From contig NZ_JBBCAT010000002.1 in the NCBI RefSeq assembly GCF_037203705.1, positions 186,001 to 250,000 of the forward strand: a stretch of 64,000 bases of DNA, written 5' to 3'. Both the position numbers and the translations under genes were made by a program. Source of the DNA: Prosthecomicrobium sp. N25. Its GTDB lineage: Bacteria > Pseudomonadota > Alphaproteobacteria > Rhizobiales > Ancalomicrobiaceae. Position 1 is the first letter of the stretch. Every line of letters begins with the position of its first letter. The notes beneath the pieces are model-generated. The model was not told the DNA's origin. It was given only the letters and a program-made list of their open reading frames with translations, and did not search any database. Shown piece after piece: positions 8,980 through 17,723 of the stretch.

Positions 8980-9894
8980 ATGATCACCCGTCGCGCCCTC
9001 ATCGGCACCGCCGCTGTCGGGCTCGCCCTCGCGCCGACCCCCGCCCTCGCGCAGGACTGGAAGGCGAAGTATCCGGAACTCGTCTTCGCCATCATTCCGT
9101 CCGAGAACGCCTCCGGGGTGACCGAGCGCTTCGGGCCCTTCGTCGACTACCTGTCGCGCCAACTCGGCACCAAGGTAACGCTCCGCATCGCGCAGGACTA
9201 CGCGGCCATCATCGAGGGGCAGCGTGCCGGCCAGATCCACATCGCGAGCTATGGTCCGGCGTCCTTCGCGCGCGCCCTCATGACCGGCGCCAAGGTCGAG
9301 GCCTTTGCGATCGAGGTGAACCAGGGCGGCGTCAAGGGCTACCACTCCGTCTTCTACGTGAAGAAGGATAGCCCCTATCAGAAGATCGAGGACCTCAAGG
9401 GCAAGAATCTCGGCCTCGTCGATCCGAACTCGACCTCGGGCAACAACGTGCCGCGCTTCGCCCTCAACGGCATGAAGATCGATCCCGAGACCTACTTCGG
9501 CAAGGTCGTCTACACCGGCAGCCACGAGAACGCGCTGATCGCGCTGAACCAGGGCACCGTCGACGTCGCGGCCAACTGGTGGAACGCCGAGGACGACTCC
9601 AACCTGACCCGCATGGCCAACAAGGGCATGCTGAAGAAGGACGACTTCCGGATCATCTTCAAGTCCGAGCAGATCGTGAATTCGCCCGTCGCCTACCTGG
9701 GCGACCTGCCCGAGGACCTGAAGAAAGGCATCCGCGAGGCCTTCTTCAACGCCGCGAAGAACGACAAGGCTGCCTTCGAGAGGCTGTCGGACGGCAAGAA
9801 CGAGCCCTACCAGCCGGTCGACAACAAGGCCTACGCGCCGATCATCGAGCTCAACAAGTTCGTCGACGAGCTTCGCAAGAAGAAGGCCTCGTAA
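8980..9894 (+). CDS. phnD: Phosphonate ABC transporter substrate-binding protein
   Basis: Periplasmic phosphonate receptor, 304 aa. The N terminus MITRRALIGTAAVGLAL with cleavage after ALA looks like a signal peptide of Tat or Sec type. The body (FAIIPSENASGVTERFGPFVDYL, GPASFARAL, LVDPNSTSGNNVPRFAL) is characteristic of PhnD, including the STSG loop that contacts the phosphonate oxygens. A ribosome-binding site aggga precedes the ATG. A stem-loop directly after the gene may keep its mRNA more abundant than that of the permeases. Confidence 0.95.
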   Translation: MITRRALIGTAAVGLALAPTPALAQDWKAKYPELVFAIIPSENASGVTERFGPFVDYLSRQLGTKVTLRIAQDYAAIIEGQRAGQIHIASYGPASFARALMTGAKVEAFAIEVNQGGVKGYHSVFYVKKDSPYQKIEDLKGKNLGLVDPNSTSGNNVPRFALNGMKIDPETYFGKVVYTGSHENALIALNQGTVDVAANWWNAEDDSNLTRMANKGMLKKDDFRIIFKSEQIVNSPVAYLGDLPEDLKKGIREAFFNAAKNDKAAFERLSDGKNEPYQPVDNKAYAPIIELNKFVDELRKKKAS

Positions 9895-9906
9895 GAGGGC
9901 TCGGGT

Positions 9907-9922
9907 CGCGCCGAAGGGCGCG
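9907..9922 (+). terminator. Stem-loop after phnD, possible attenuator
   Basis: cgcgcc and ggcgcg pair around the loop gaag, followed by a pyrimidine-rich tcctcctcttct rather than a true T-run. Such intercistronic hairpins often follow binding-protein genes and cut downstream permease expression. Function not shown here. Confidence 0.35.
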
Positions 9923-10013
9923 TCCTCCTCTTCTGACCATTTCAGGCAAGCCATCGCCGACGGGGGTCGAGACGACCGCCGCCGGCGCCCTTCCCGGACG
10001 GACAGGCTCCATC

Positions 10014-10901
10014 ATGGCCGCCTCGGCGCTTCCCAGTCTCGATCCCGCGCTGCGCGACCGGCTCCAGCGGAGCTACGCGGCCGCCACCCGCGAGCGGCGA
10101 ACGAGAACCCTCATGGGCCTCGCCCTGCTCGCGGCCGCCATCCTGCTGGCCGGGTGGGTGGCCGAGGTCCAGCCGGCCAAGTTCTTCGCCAATGCCGGTC
10201 GCTTCACGAAATACCTCGGAGACATCGCCCCGACGCTCTCCCTTGCGACGCTTCCGGCCGACCTCGCCGAGTGGTTCTGGGGATGGAAGCACTGGCTGGC
10301 GCTCCTCGGAGACACCATCCTGATCGCCTACGTCGGTACGCTCGCCGGCGCTCTCGGCGCCTTCGTGCTGTCCTTCCTGGCCGCCGCGAACCTTGCCCGG
10401 TCGCGCTGGGCCTGCTTCGCGGTCCGGCGTCTGCTCGAGGTCTGCCGGACCGTCCCGGAACTCGTCTTCGCCCTGGTCTTCGTGGTCGCCTTCGGGCTCG
10501 GGCCGCTGCCCGGCGTACTCGCCATCGCGATCCACACCATGGGCGCGCTCGGCAAGCTCTTCGCCGAGGTGGTCGAGAACATCGACATGAAGCCCGTTGA
10601 CGGCGTGGTCTCCACCGGCGCGACCTTCGTCCAGTCGGTCCGCTTCGCCGTGGTGCCGCAGGTGCTCTCCAATTTCGCCAGCTACGCCCTGCTCCGCTTC
10701 GAGATCAACGTGCGGGGGGCAGCCATCATGGGCTTCGTGGGTGCCGGCGGCATCGGCCAGGACCTGATCGAGGCGATCCGGAAATTCTACTACACCGACG
10801 TGAGCGCGATCCTGGTGATGATCATCGCGACGGTGATGATCATCGACTTCTCTACCGAGCGGCTGCGCCACGCCCTCCTGTCCGCGGAGGCCCGGCGATG
10901 A
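10014..10901 (+). CDS. phnE: Phosphonate ABC transporter permease 1
   Basis: Inner-membrane permease of 295 aa (PhnE1). It has about five to six hydrophobic segments and the conserved cytoplasmic region EVVENIDMKPVDGVVSTG followed by GFVGAGGIGQDL, typical of PhnE. The ATG at 10014 (MAASALPSLD) was chosen because the frame is open much further back but only through phnD. The stop overlaps the second permease start in ATGA. Confidence 0.93.
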   Translation: MAASALPSLDPALRDRLQRSYAAATRERRTRTLMGLALLAAAILLAGWVAEVQPAKFFANAGRFTKYLGDIAPTLSLATLPADLAEWFWGWKHWLALLGDTILIAYVGTLAGALGAFVLSFLAAANLARSRWACFAVRRLLEVCRTVPELVFALVFVVAFGLGPLPGVLAIAIHTMGALGKLFAEVVENIDMKPVDGVVSTGATFVQSVRFAVVPQVLSNFASYALLRFEINVRGAAIMGFVGAGGIGQDLIEAIRKFYYTDVSAILVMIIATVMIIDFSTERLRHALLSAEARR

Positions 10902-11782
10902 GCATGCCCGTCGCGAACGCCCTCCCGGCCGGCCCTTTCGCGGACCTCGACCGTGCCGCCCTGGCCGCCCGCCATCCCGACATCTTCCGTCCGACCCTCC
11001 GGATGCGCCTCGTCGTGGTCGGGATCCTCCTCGCGCTCGTCGCCCTCTTCGTCTTCGGCCTGTGGCGGCTCGAGTTCTCCGCGACCCGCATCCTCTCGGG
11101 CCTCGGCCAGCTCGGCACTTTCGCGGTCCTCATGCTGCCCCCGGATCCGGGTTCCTGGTCGCGCTTCTGGCTCTTTCTCCACGGCCTGGCCGAGACTCTG
11201 GCGATCGCCTTCCTGGGCACCCTGCTGGCGGCCACGCTCGCCCTGCCGTTCGGCTTCCTGGCGGCCCGCAACGTCGTCCCGAACTGGATCTTCCACTTCG
11301 GCCTGCGGCGCTTCCTCGATACGCTCCGGGGCGTCGACACGCTGATCTGGGCGCTCGTCTGGATCAACGTCGTCGGGCTCGGCCCCTTCGCCGGGGTCCT
11401 CGCCATCATGAGCTCGGACTTCGGCGCCTTCGGCAAGCTCTTCTCCGAGGCGATCGAGACGGCGGACCGCAAGCCCGTCGAGGGCGTCGTCTCGGCGGGC
11501 GGATCGCGCCTCCACGAAGTGCGGTTCGGCCTGCTGCCGCAGGTCCTGCCCGTCATCCTCAGCCAAGTCCTCTACTACTTCGAATCCAACACCCGATCGG
11601 CCACCATCATCGGCATCGTCGGGGCCGGCGGCATCGGGCTCCACCTCTCCGAGGCGATCCGCACGCTCGAATGGCAGCAAGTCTCCGCCCTCGTCCTGAT
11701 GATCCTGGTCACGGTCTCCGCCCTCGACTGGCTGTCCACGCGGCTCCGCTTCGCGGTCATCGGACGCCGAGCCGCGCCCTGA
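10898..11782 (+). CDS. phnE: Phosphonate ABC transporter permease 2
   Basis: Second PhnE-type permease, 294 aa (PhnE2), with the same signature elements (EAIETADRKPVEGVVSAGG and GIVGAGGIGLHLSEAIRTLEWQQ). Tandem phnE genes are common in alphaproteobacteria and probably form a heterodimer. An alternative ATG lies two codons downstream at 10904. After the stop, 76 bp separate it from phnG, where a second internal start of transcription is possible but no clear promoter was seen. Confidence 0.93.
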   Translation: MSMPVANALPAGPFADLDRAALAARHPDIFRPTLRMRLVVVGILLALVALFVFGLWRLEFSATRILSGLGQLGTFAVLMLPPDPGSWSRFWLFLHGLAETLAIAFLGTLLAATLALPFGFLAARNVVPNWIFHFGLRRFLDTLRGVDTLIWALVWINVVGLGPFAGVLAIMSSDFGAFGKLFSEAIETADRKPVEGVVSAGGSRLHEVRFGLLPQVLPVILSQVLYYFESNTRSATIIGIVGAGGIGLHLSEAIRTLEWQQVSALVLMILVTVSALDWLSTRLRFAVIGRRAAP

Positions 11783-11858
11783 TCGCCGCGGCCCTTCCCG
11801 TCATCAGAGCTTCATCGAGACGCGCCAAGAGATCCCCGCGAACGGGAAAGGGAAGATC

Positions 11859-12338
11859 ATGGATTCGAGTGAGCGGCGGGCAGATCCCGCCGGCCCCGAA
11901 AGCGCCGCCCGCCGCCGCGCCATGGCGGCCTTCGCGGCTGCGGGGATTGCCGAATTCGAAGCCTGCGACCTCGTCGCCCGCGCCGCCGAGACGGCTACCG
12001 ACCTTCGTCCGCCGGAAGCCGGACTGGTCATGGTCCGGGGCCGGATCGGGGGCGACGGCGCCGCGTTCAACCTCGGCGAAGCGACCGTGGCGCGCGCCTC
12101 GGTGCGCCTGGCGCAGGGCCCCGTCGGGCACGCGTACCGGCTCGGACGGGACACACGCACGGCCCGGCTGGCGGCGGTCGCGGACGCGCTCTGGCAGGCT
12201 CCCGCCACCCGTGCCGGCATCGAGGCGTCGATCGTGCGCCCGGTGGAGGACCGGCTCGCGGCCGAGGCCGATCTGTCGTCCCGTCGCGCCGCGGCGACCC
12301 GGGTCGACTTCTTCACGCTCGTCCGCGGCGAGGATTGA
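11859..12338 (+). CDS. phnG: C-P lyase core subunit PhnG
   Basis: Subunit of the PhnGHIJ core complex, 159 aa. PhnG, PhnH and PhnI together transfer the phosphonate to the ribose of ATP. Conserved segments are NLGEATVARASVRL and GHAYRLGRDTRTARLAAVADAL. A ribosome-binding sequence aaggga lies upstream of the ATG at 11859. It begins the catalytic part of the operon. Confidence 0.93.
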   Translation: MDSSERRADPAGPESAARRRAMAAFAAAGIAEFEACDLVARAAETATDLRPPEAGLVMVRGRIGGDGAAFNLGEATVARASVRLAQGPVGHAYRLGRDTRTARLAAVADALWQAPATRAGIEASIVRPVEDRLAAEADLSSRRAAATRVDFFTLVRGED

Positions 12339-12346
12339 GGGAAGCC

Positions 12347-12949
12347 ATGAACGTCCCCGTCACGGCAGCCGGCTTCGATTCCCCCGTCCACGATGCCCAG
12401 GCCACCTTCCGATCCGCCATGCGCGCCCTCGCGGAGCCGGGCACGATCCGCACCGTCGAGCCGGCGCTGGTCGCCCCCGGTCCGGTCGGCCCGGCGGTCG
12501 CGGCCCTTCTCCTGGCGCTCGCCGACTTTGAGACGCCGGTCTGGCTCGACGCCGGTACGCTCGCCGCGCCGGGCCTCGCCGACTTCCTCCGCTTCCAGAC
12601 CGGCGCCCCGGTCACCGCCGACCCGGGCCGCGCTTCCTTCGGGGTCGTCAGCGACCCGGCCGCCTTCGAGGGCCTTGACCGCTTCGCCCAGGGCACCCTC
12701 GAGTATCCGGACCGGTCGACGACCCTCATCGTCCAGGTCGCGTCTCTCGCGGCGGGCGGTCCGTTCCGGCTCTCCGGTCCCGGCATCCCCGGCGAGCGGC
12801 GGCTCGCGGTGGCGCCGGAGATTCCGGGCCTCGTCGAGAGCCTGTCGCGCAACCACGAGCGCTTCCCGCGCGGCGTCGACCTGATCCTTGCCGCCGGTGA
12901 CCGGATCGTCGGACTGCCCCGGACCACCCGCGTCATGAGGGACCTCTGA
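12347..12949 (+). CDS. phnH: C-P lyase core subunit PhnH
   Basis: Core C-P lyase subunit, 200 aa. The start ATG at 12347 follows gaggga and is preferred to the in-frame TTG at 12335. Typical features are the N-terminal DAQATFRSAMRALAEPGTI and the ending FPRGVDLILAAGDRIVGLPRTT. PhnH has a PLP-transferase-like fold without cofactor and binds as part of the (PhnGHIJ)2 complex. Confidence 0.93.
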   Translation: MNVPVTAAGFDSPVHDAQATFRSAMRALAEPGTIRTVEPALVAPGPVGPAVAALLLALADFETPVWLDAGTLAAPGLADFLRFQTGAPVTADPGRASFGVVSDPAAFEGLDRFAQGTLEYPDRSTTLIVQVASLAAGGPFRLSGPGIPGERRLAVAPEIPGLVESLSRNHERFPRGVDLILAAGDRIVGLPRTTRVMRDL

Positions 12950-12950
12950 C

Positions 12951-14066
12951 ATGTACGTCGCCGTCAAGGGTGGCGAGAAGGCCATCGCGCATGCCCATCG
13001 GCTGCTCGCGCACGAGCGCCGTGGCGACCCGTCCGTCCCTGAGATCTCTACGGAGCAGATCGCCGGCCAGCTCGCCCTGGCGGTCGATCGTGTCATGGCC
13101 GAGGGCTCGCTCTACGACCCGGAGATCGCCAGCCTGGCCGTCAAGCAGGCACGCGGCGACCTGATCGAGGCCATCTTCCTGGTTCGCGCCTACCGCACCA
13201 CGCTGCCCCGCTTCGGCTATTCGGCGCCCGTGGACACCGGCCGCATGGCCGTCGTCCGGCGCGTCTCCGCCACCTACAAGGACTTGCCCGGCGGGCAGGT
13301 GCTGGGACCGACCTTCGACTACACCCACCGGCTGATCGACTTCGATCTCCACCAGGGCGGCATTCCGGACGCCCCGGCCGAGGCCGCCGTCCCGTTGGAG
13401 AGCGCGCCCCACGTCACGGCGCTCCTGGACGGGGAAGGCCTCATCGAGCCCAACCCGGCCCCGGTCCCCGGCCCCGACGGCGCGCCGGCGGAGCCGGGCG
13501 ACCTGACCCGAGAGCCGCTCGCGTTTCCGGCCGGGCGCGACCTGCGGCTGCAGAACCTGGCCCGCGGCGACGAGGGTTTCGTGCTTTCGCTCGGCTATTC
13601 CACCCAGCGCGGCTACGGCCGGACCCACGCCTTCGCGGGAGAGATCCGCATCGGCGACGTGGAGGTCGAATTCTTCGCCGAGGAGCTCGGCTTCGCGGTC
13701 CCGCTCGGCCGGCTGCCCCTGACCGAATGCGAGATGGTCAACCAGTTCAAGGGCTCGGCCAGCGTGCCGCCCCAGTTCACGCGCGGCTACGGGCTCGTCT
13801 TCGGCCAGCTGGAGCGCAAGGCCATGTCGATGGCGCTCGTCGACCGGGCCCTGCGCGCCGCCGAACTCGGCGAGGAGGTCGGTGCCCCGGCCCAGGACGA
13901 GGAGTTCGTCCTCTCGCATTCCGACAACGTCCAGGCCACCGGCTTCGTCGAGCACCTGAAGCTGCCGCACTACGTCGACTTCCAGGCGGAACTGGGCCTG
14001 GTTCGGCGCATGCGGCGCGAGCATGCCGAGCGCGTCGCGGACGGCGCCAGGGAGGCCGCCGAATGA
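12951..14066 (+). CDS. phnI: C-P lyase core subunit PhnI (nucleosidase component)
   Basis: PhnI, 371 aa, starts one base after the phnH stop. In E. coli it removes adenine from ATP and, with PhnG, PhnH and PhnL, attaches methylphosphonate to ribose-5-triphosphate. Recognisable stretches are MYVAVKGGEKAIAHAHRLL, FLVRAYRTTLPRFGYS and the C-terminal HVDNVQ-like segment SHSDNVQATGFVEHLKLPHYV. The stop overlaps phnJ (ATGA). Confidence 0.95.
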   Translation: MYVAVKGGEKAIAHAHRLLAHERRGDPSVPEISTEQIAGQLALAVDRVMAEGSLYDPEIASLAVKQARGDLIEAIFLVRAYRTTLPRFGYSAPVDTGRMAVVRRVSATYKDLPGGQVLGPTFDYTHRLIDFDLHQGGIPDAPAEAAVPLESAPHVTALLDGEGLIEPNPAPVPGPDGAPAEPGDLTREPLAFPAGRDLRLQNLARGDEGFVLSLGYSTQRGYGRTHAFAGEIRIGDVEVEFFAEELGFAVPLGRLPLTECEMVNQFKGSASVPPQFTRGYGLVFGQLERKAMSMALVDRALRAAELGEEVGAPAQDEEFVLSHSDNVQATGFVEHLKLPHYVDFQAELGLVRRMRREHAERVADGAREAAE

Positions 14067-14959
14067 CATCCGCCGCGACCTACAACTTCGCCTATCTCGA
14101 CGAGCAGACGAAGCGGATGATCCGCCGTGCCATCCTGAAGGCGATCGCCATTCCGGGCTATCAGGTGCCCTTCGCGTCCCGCGAGATGCCGATGCCCTAC
14201 GGGTGGGGCACCGGCGGCGTGCAGGTCACCGCCGCGATCCTCGGCCGGGACGACGTTCTCAAGGTCATCGACCAGGGCTCGGACGACACCACCAACGCGG
14301 TCTCGATCCGGGCCTTCTTCCAGAAGACCGCCCGCGTGGCGACCACCACCCGGACCGCGGAGGCGACGGTCGTCCAGACGCGCCACAGGATTCCCGAGGA
14401 GCCGCTCCGGACCGGTCAGATCCTCGTCTACCAGGTCCCCATTCCCGAGCCGCTCCGCTTCCTGGAGCCGCGCGAGACGGAGACTCGCAAGATGCACGCG
14501 CTCGCCGAGTACGGCCTCATGCACGTCAAGCTCTACGAGGACATCGCCCGTCACGGACATATCGCGACCACCTACGCCTACCCGGTCGTGGTCGCCGGGC
14601 GGTACCTGATGGATCCCTCGCCGACACCGAAATTCGACAATCCGAAGATGCATCTCTCGCCGGCCCTGCAGCTCTTCGGCGCGGGCCGCGAGAAGCGCAT
14701 CTACGCCATACCGCCGCACACCCGCGTGGTGAGCCTCGACTTCGAGGACCACCCCTTCGAGGTCAACCGCTTCGACCGGCCCTGCGCGCTCTGCGGGGCC
14801 GACGGCGCCTACCTCGACGAGGTCCTCCTCGACGACCGCGGCGGCCGGATGTTCGTCTGCTCGGACACGGACTTCTGCGAAACCCGGCGCGCGGCCGGCC
14901 ATCGCGGCGAACTCGCCCCGCCACGCGCCGCTGCCGAGGGGGGCTTTGCCCATGACTGA
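14063..14959 (+). CDS. phnJ: Alpha-D-ribose 1-methylphosphonate 5-phosphate C-P lyase
   Basis: Radical SAM-type C-P lyase, 298 aa, the enzyme that breaks the carbon-phosphorus bond. The four key cysteines are present as C241-x2-C244-x21-C266-x5-C272, the same spacing and numbering as in E. coli PhnJ. The proposed glycyl-radical glycine, G32, is intact in AIPGYQVPF. The ATG at 14063 overlaps the phnI stop; the longer upstream frame lies inside phnI. All visible catalytic residues indicate a functional enzyme. Confidence 0.97.
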   Translation: MTSAATYNFAYLDEQTKRMIRRAILKAIAIPGYQVPFASREMPMPYGWGTGGVQVTAAILGRDDVLKVIDQGSDDTTNAVSIRAFFQKTARVATTTRTAEATVVQTRHRIPEEPLRTGQILVYQVPIPEPLRFLEPRETETRKMHALAEYGLMHVKLYEDIARHGHIATTYAYPVVVAGRYLMDPSPTPKFDNPKMHLSPALQLFGAGREKRIYAIPPHTRVVSLDFEDHPFEVNRFDRPCALCGADGAYLDEVLLDDRGGRMFVCSDTDFCETRRAAGHRGELAPPRAAAEGGFAHD

Positions 14960-15728
14960 AGATCTGCCGCTCCTGTCCGCCCGCAGCCTCGGCAAGCGCT
15001 ACGGTCACCGCGTCGGCTGCGAAGGGGTGACCTTCGACCTCTACCCCGGCGAGGTGCTCGCCGTGGTCGGCGAATCCGGCTCCGGCAAGTCGACCCTGCT
15101 CTCCGTGCTCTCCACGCGCCTGGAGCCGACCGCCGGCCGCGTCGAGTACCGCATGCGCGACGGGGTGATGCGGGACGTCTTCCTGCTCAACGAGGCGGAG
15201 CGCCGGCTCCTGATGCGCACCGACTGGGGCTTCGTGCACCAGGATCCGCGCGAAGGCCTGCGCATGGCGGTGTCGGCCGGTGGCAACGTGGGCGAACGCC
15301 TGATGGCCGTCGGCGAGCGTCACTACGGCCGCATCCGCGCGACCGCGGAGGATTGGCTCGCCCGCGTCGAGATCGACGTCTCGCGCATCGACGATGCCCC
15401 GCGCACCTATTCGGGCGGCATGCGCCAGCGCCTGCAGATCGCCCGCAACCTGGTCACCGCGCCGCGCCTCGTCTTCATGGACGAGCCGACGGGCGGCCTC
15501 GACGTCTCCGTGCAGGCGCGCCTGCTCGACCTCCTGCGCGGGCTCGTCGCCGACCTCGGCCTGGCGGTCGTCATCGTCACCCACGACCTCGCGGTCGCTC
15601 GCCTCCTGTCGCATCGGATCATGGTCATGCGCCAGGGACGCGTGATCGAGACCGGCCTTACCGACCAGGTGCTGGACGACCCGCGCGAGGCCTACACGCA
15701 GCTCCTCGTCTCCTCGGTGCTCGCATGA
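14952..15728 (+). CDS. phnK: C-P lyase ATP-binding protein PhnK
   Basis: ABC-type ATPase of 258 aa that docks on the PhnGHIJ core rather than on a membrane permease. Walker A GESGSGKS is at 40-47, the signature is YSGGMRQRLQIARNL, and Walker B is VFMDEPTGGLD. The start is an ATG at 14952 overlapping the end of phnJ; the TTG two codons earlier is less likely. The stop overlaps phnL (ATGA). Confidence 0.94.
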   Translation: MTEDLPLLSARSLGKRYGHRVGCEGVTFDLYPGEVLAVVGESGSGKSTLLSVLSTRLEPTAGRVEYRMRDGVMRDVFLLNEAERRLLMRTDWGFVHQDPREGLRMAVSAGGNVGERLMAVGERHYGRIRATAEDWLARVEIDVSRIDDAPRTYSGGMRQRLQIARNLVTAPRLVFMDEPTGGLDVSVQARLLDLLRGLVADLGLAVVIVTHDLAVARLLSHRIMVMRQGRVIETGLTDQVLDDPREAYTQLLVSSVLA

Positions 15729-16429
15729 CCGCGCTGATCCGCCTCGACGGCGTCTCGAAGACCTTCACCATGCACCTGCAGGGCGGGAAGCGCCTGCCCG
15801 TGGTGGCCGGCGTCTCCCTCGCGGTCGAGCCGGGCGAATGCGTCGTGCTCGGGGGGCCCTCCGGCGCCGGCAAGTCGTCGATCCTCAAGATGATCTACGG
15901 CAACTATCGCTGCGATGCGGGACGTATCCTGGTCGGCCGTCCCGGCGACGCCGTCGACGTGGCCTCGGCCGAGCCGCGCCGGATCGTCGGCCTGCGCCGG
16001 ACGACTCTCGGCTACGTCAGCCAGTTCCTCCGCACCATCCCGCGCGTCTCCGCCCTCGATCTGGTCGCCGCCGCCGCGCGGGAGCAGGGTATCCCGACCG
16101 AGGACGCCATGGCCCGGGCACGCCGCCTGCTGAGCCGCCTCAACGTGCCCGAGCGTCTCTGGTCCCTGCCGCCCGCGACCTTCTCGGGCGGTGAGCAGCA
16201 GCGGGTCAACATCGCCCGGGGTTTCGTGGGCGACCATGCCGCCCTGCTCCTCGACGAGCCGACCGCCTCGCTCGACGCCCTGAACCGCGCCGCCGTCGTG
16301 GCCCTGATCGAGGAGAAGAAGGCGCAAGGCGTCGCCCTCCTCGGGATCTTCCACGACGAGGACGTGCGCGACCAAGTCGCCGACCGGATCCTCGACGTCA
16401 CCCGCTTCGCCGTGCCCGCAGCCGCCTGA
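15725..16429 (+). CDS. phnL: C-P lyase ATP-binding protein PhnL
   Basis: Second ABC-type ATPase of the C-P lyase system, 234 aa. Walker A is GGPSGAGKSS and the signature FSGGEQQRVNIARGF. Walker B is ALLLDEPTASLD, and an FHDED switch segment follows. PhnL is required with PhnGHI for the initial nucleophilic transfer to ribose. The ATG at 15725 overlaps the phnK stop. Confidence 0.94.
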   Translation: MTALIRLDGVSKTFTMHLQGGKRLPVVAGVSLAVEPGECVVLGGPSGAGKSSILKMIYGNYRCDAGRILVGRPGDAVDVASAEPRRIVGLRRTTLGYVSQFLRTIPRVSALDLVAAAAREQGIPTEDAMARARRLLSRLNVPERLWSLPPATFSGGEQQRVNIARGFVGDHAALLLDEPTASLDALNRAAVVALIEEKKAQGVALLGIFHDEDVRDQVADRILDVTRFAVPAAA

Positions 16430-16442
16430 CCGGAACCCGTCC

Positions 16443-17612
16443 ATGCTGAAGAGAACGACTCCCGCCGAGTCCAGCGCCAGCATCGCCCTGGCGGCCCGCC
16501 GCATCGTCCTGCGTGACCGGGAGATCGCCGGGACCGTGGTGATCTCGCACGGCATGATCACCGACGTCGAGGAAGGGCGACTGGATGCCCAGGCGATCGA
16601 CTGCGGCGACGACGTCCTCATTCCCGGCCTCGTCGAGCTGCACACGGATCATCTCGAGCCCCACTACTCTCCCCGCCCGAAGGTCTTCTGGCGCCCGCTC
16701 TCCGCCGTCTTCGCCTACGACGCCCAAATCGCCGCGTCGGGCATCACCACGGTCTTCGACAGCCTGAGGGCCGGTTCGGACGGGGACCGGCACTCCCTCG
16801 GTGCCGGGCTGATCGCCCTGGGCGAAGCGATCGAAGAGGCGAAGGCGACCGGCCTTCTGCGCGCCGACCACCACACCCACCTGCGTTGCGAAATCTGCTC
16901 GCCGGACGTGATCGACATGGCGACCGCCTTCGTCGACCGCTTCGACGTCCGCCTCATGTCTCTCATGGACCACACGCCGGGGATGCGGCAGTTCCGCGAC
17001 GAGGACAAGCTGCGGGACTACTACCGTGGCAAGAGCTCCAAGTCGGAGGCTGAACTCGACGCCTACATGGCGGGCCGGAAGGACATGCACGCCCGCTTCG
17101 CGGCAACGCACCGCCGCGGCCTCGTGGACCTGGCGAAGCGGAACGGCATCGCCATGGCGAGCCACGACGACACCACGCTCGATCATGTCCGGGAGTCCCT
17201 GGCGGACGGCGTGGCGGTCGCCGAGTTTCCGACCACCATGGAGGCGGCCCGCGCCTCCCACGACTCCGGTCTCGCCGTCCTGATGGGAGCACCCAACGTG
17301 GTGCGGGGCGGCTCCCATTCCGGCAACGTATCGGCCCTCGATCTGGCAGCCGCCGGCGTCCTCGACATCCTGTCGTCCGACTACGTCCCGACCAGCCTCA
17401 TAGAGGGCGCTTTCCGGCTCGCGGCCGTTCCGGCCATGGGCGGTCTGCCGGGCGCGATCCGCACTGTGACCTGGGGCCCGGCGCATGCGACGGGCCTGCA
17501 CGACCGCGGGGAGATCGCGCCGGGGCGGCGCGGGGATCTCGTGCGCGTCGCGATGGTCGGAGGGCATCCGGTCGCGCGCGAAGTCTATCGGTTGGGCCGG
17601 CGGATCTGTTGA
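16443..17612 (+). CDS. phnM: Alpha-D-ribose 1-methylphosphonate 5-triphosphate diphosphatase
   Basis: Amidohydrolase-superfamily enzyme of 389 aa that removes pyrophosphate from the ribose triphosphonate intermediate to make the PhnJ substrate. Metal-site motifs are ELHTDHLEPH (67-70), ADHHTHLRCE and MASHDDTT. The C-terminal region ILSSDYVPTSLIEGAF is typical. It ends the phn operon 111 bp before btaA. No phnN or phnP follows, as it does in some genomes. Confidence 0.95.
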   Translation: MLKRTTPAESSASIALAARRIVLRDREIAGTVVISHGMITDVEEGRLDAQAIDCGDDVLIPGLVELHTDHLEPHYSPRPKVFWRPLSAVFAYDAQIAASGITTVFDSLRAGSDGDRHSLGAGLIALGEAIEEAKATGLLRADHHTHLRCEICSPDVIDMATAFVDRFDVRLMSLMDHTPGMRQFRDEDKLRDYYRGKSSKSEAELDAYMAGRKDMHARFAATHRRGLVDLAKRNGIAMASHDDTTLDHVRESLADGVAVAEFPTTMEAARASHDSGLAVLMGAPNVVRGGSHSGNVSALDLAAAGVLDILSSDYVPTSLIEGAFRLAAVPAMGGLPGAIRTVTWGPAHATGLHDRGEIAPGRRGDLVRVAMVGGHPVAREVYRLGRRIC

Positions 17613-17641
17613 CCGCGGCCACTCGGAAATCGTTCACCGGC

Positions 17642-17659
17642 GTGTCACAGGAGTTTCAT
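17642..17659 (+). promoter_or_regulatory. Pho-box-like site upstream of btaA
   Basis: gtgtcac, agga, gtttcat: half-sites match CTGTCAC/CTGTCAT at 6/7 and 5/7 with exact 4-base spacing. The site is 64 bp before the btaA ATG, in the only sizeable gap between phnM and btaA. This suggests a second PhoB-dependent promoter for the lipid-remodelling genes. Confidence 0.5.
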
Positions 17660-17723
17660 CGGGTATCGGTAGCAGAGTCTCGTCGAACCGCGCGAATCGC
17701 CGGCTTCCCAGACCGAGGTTCTG

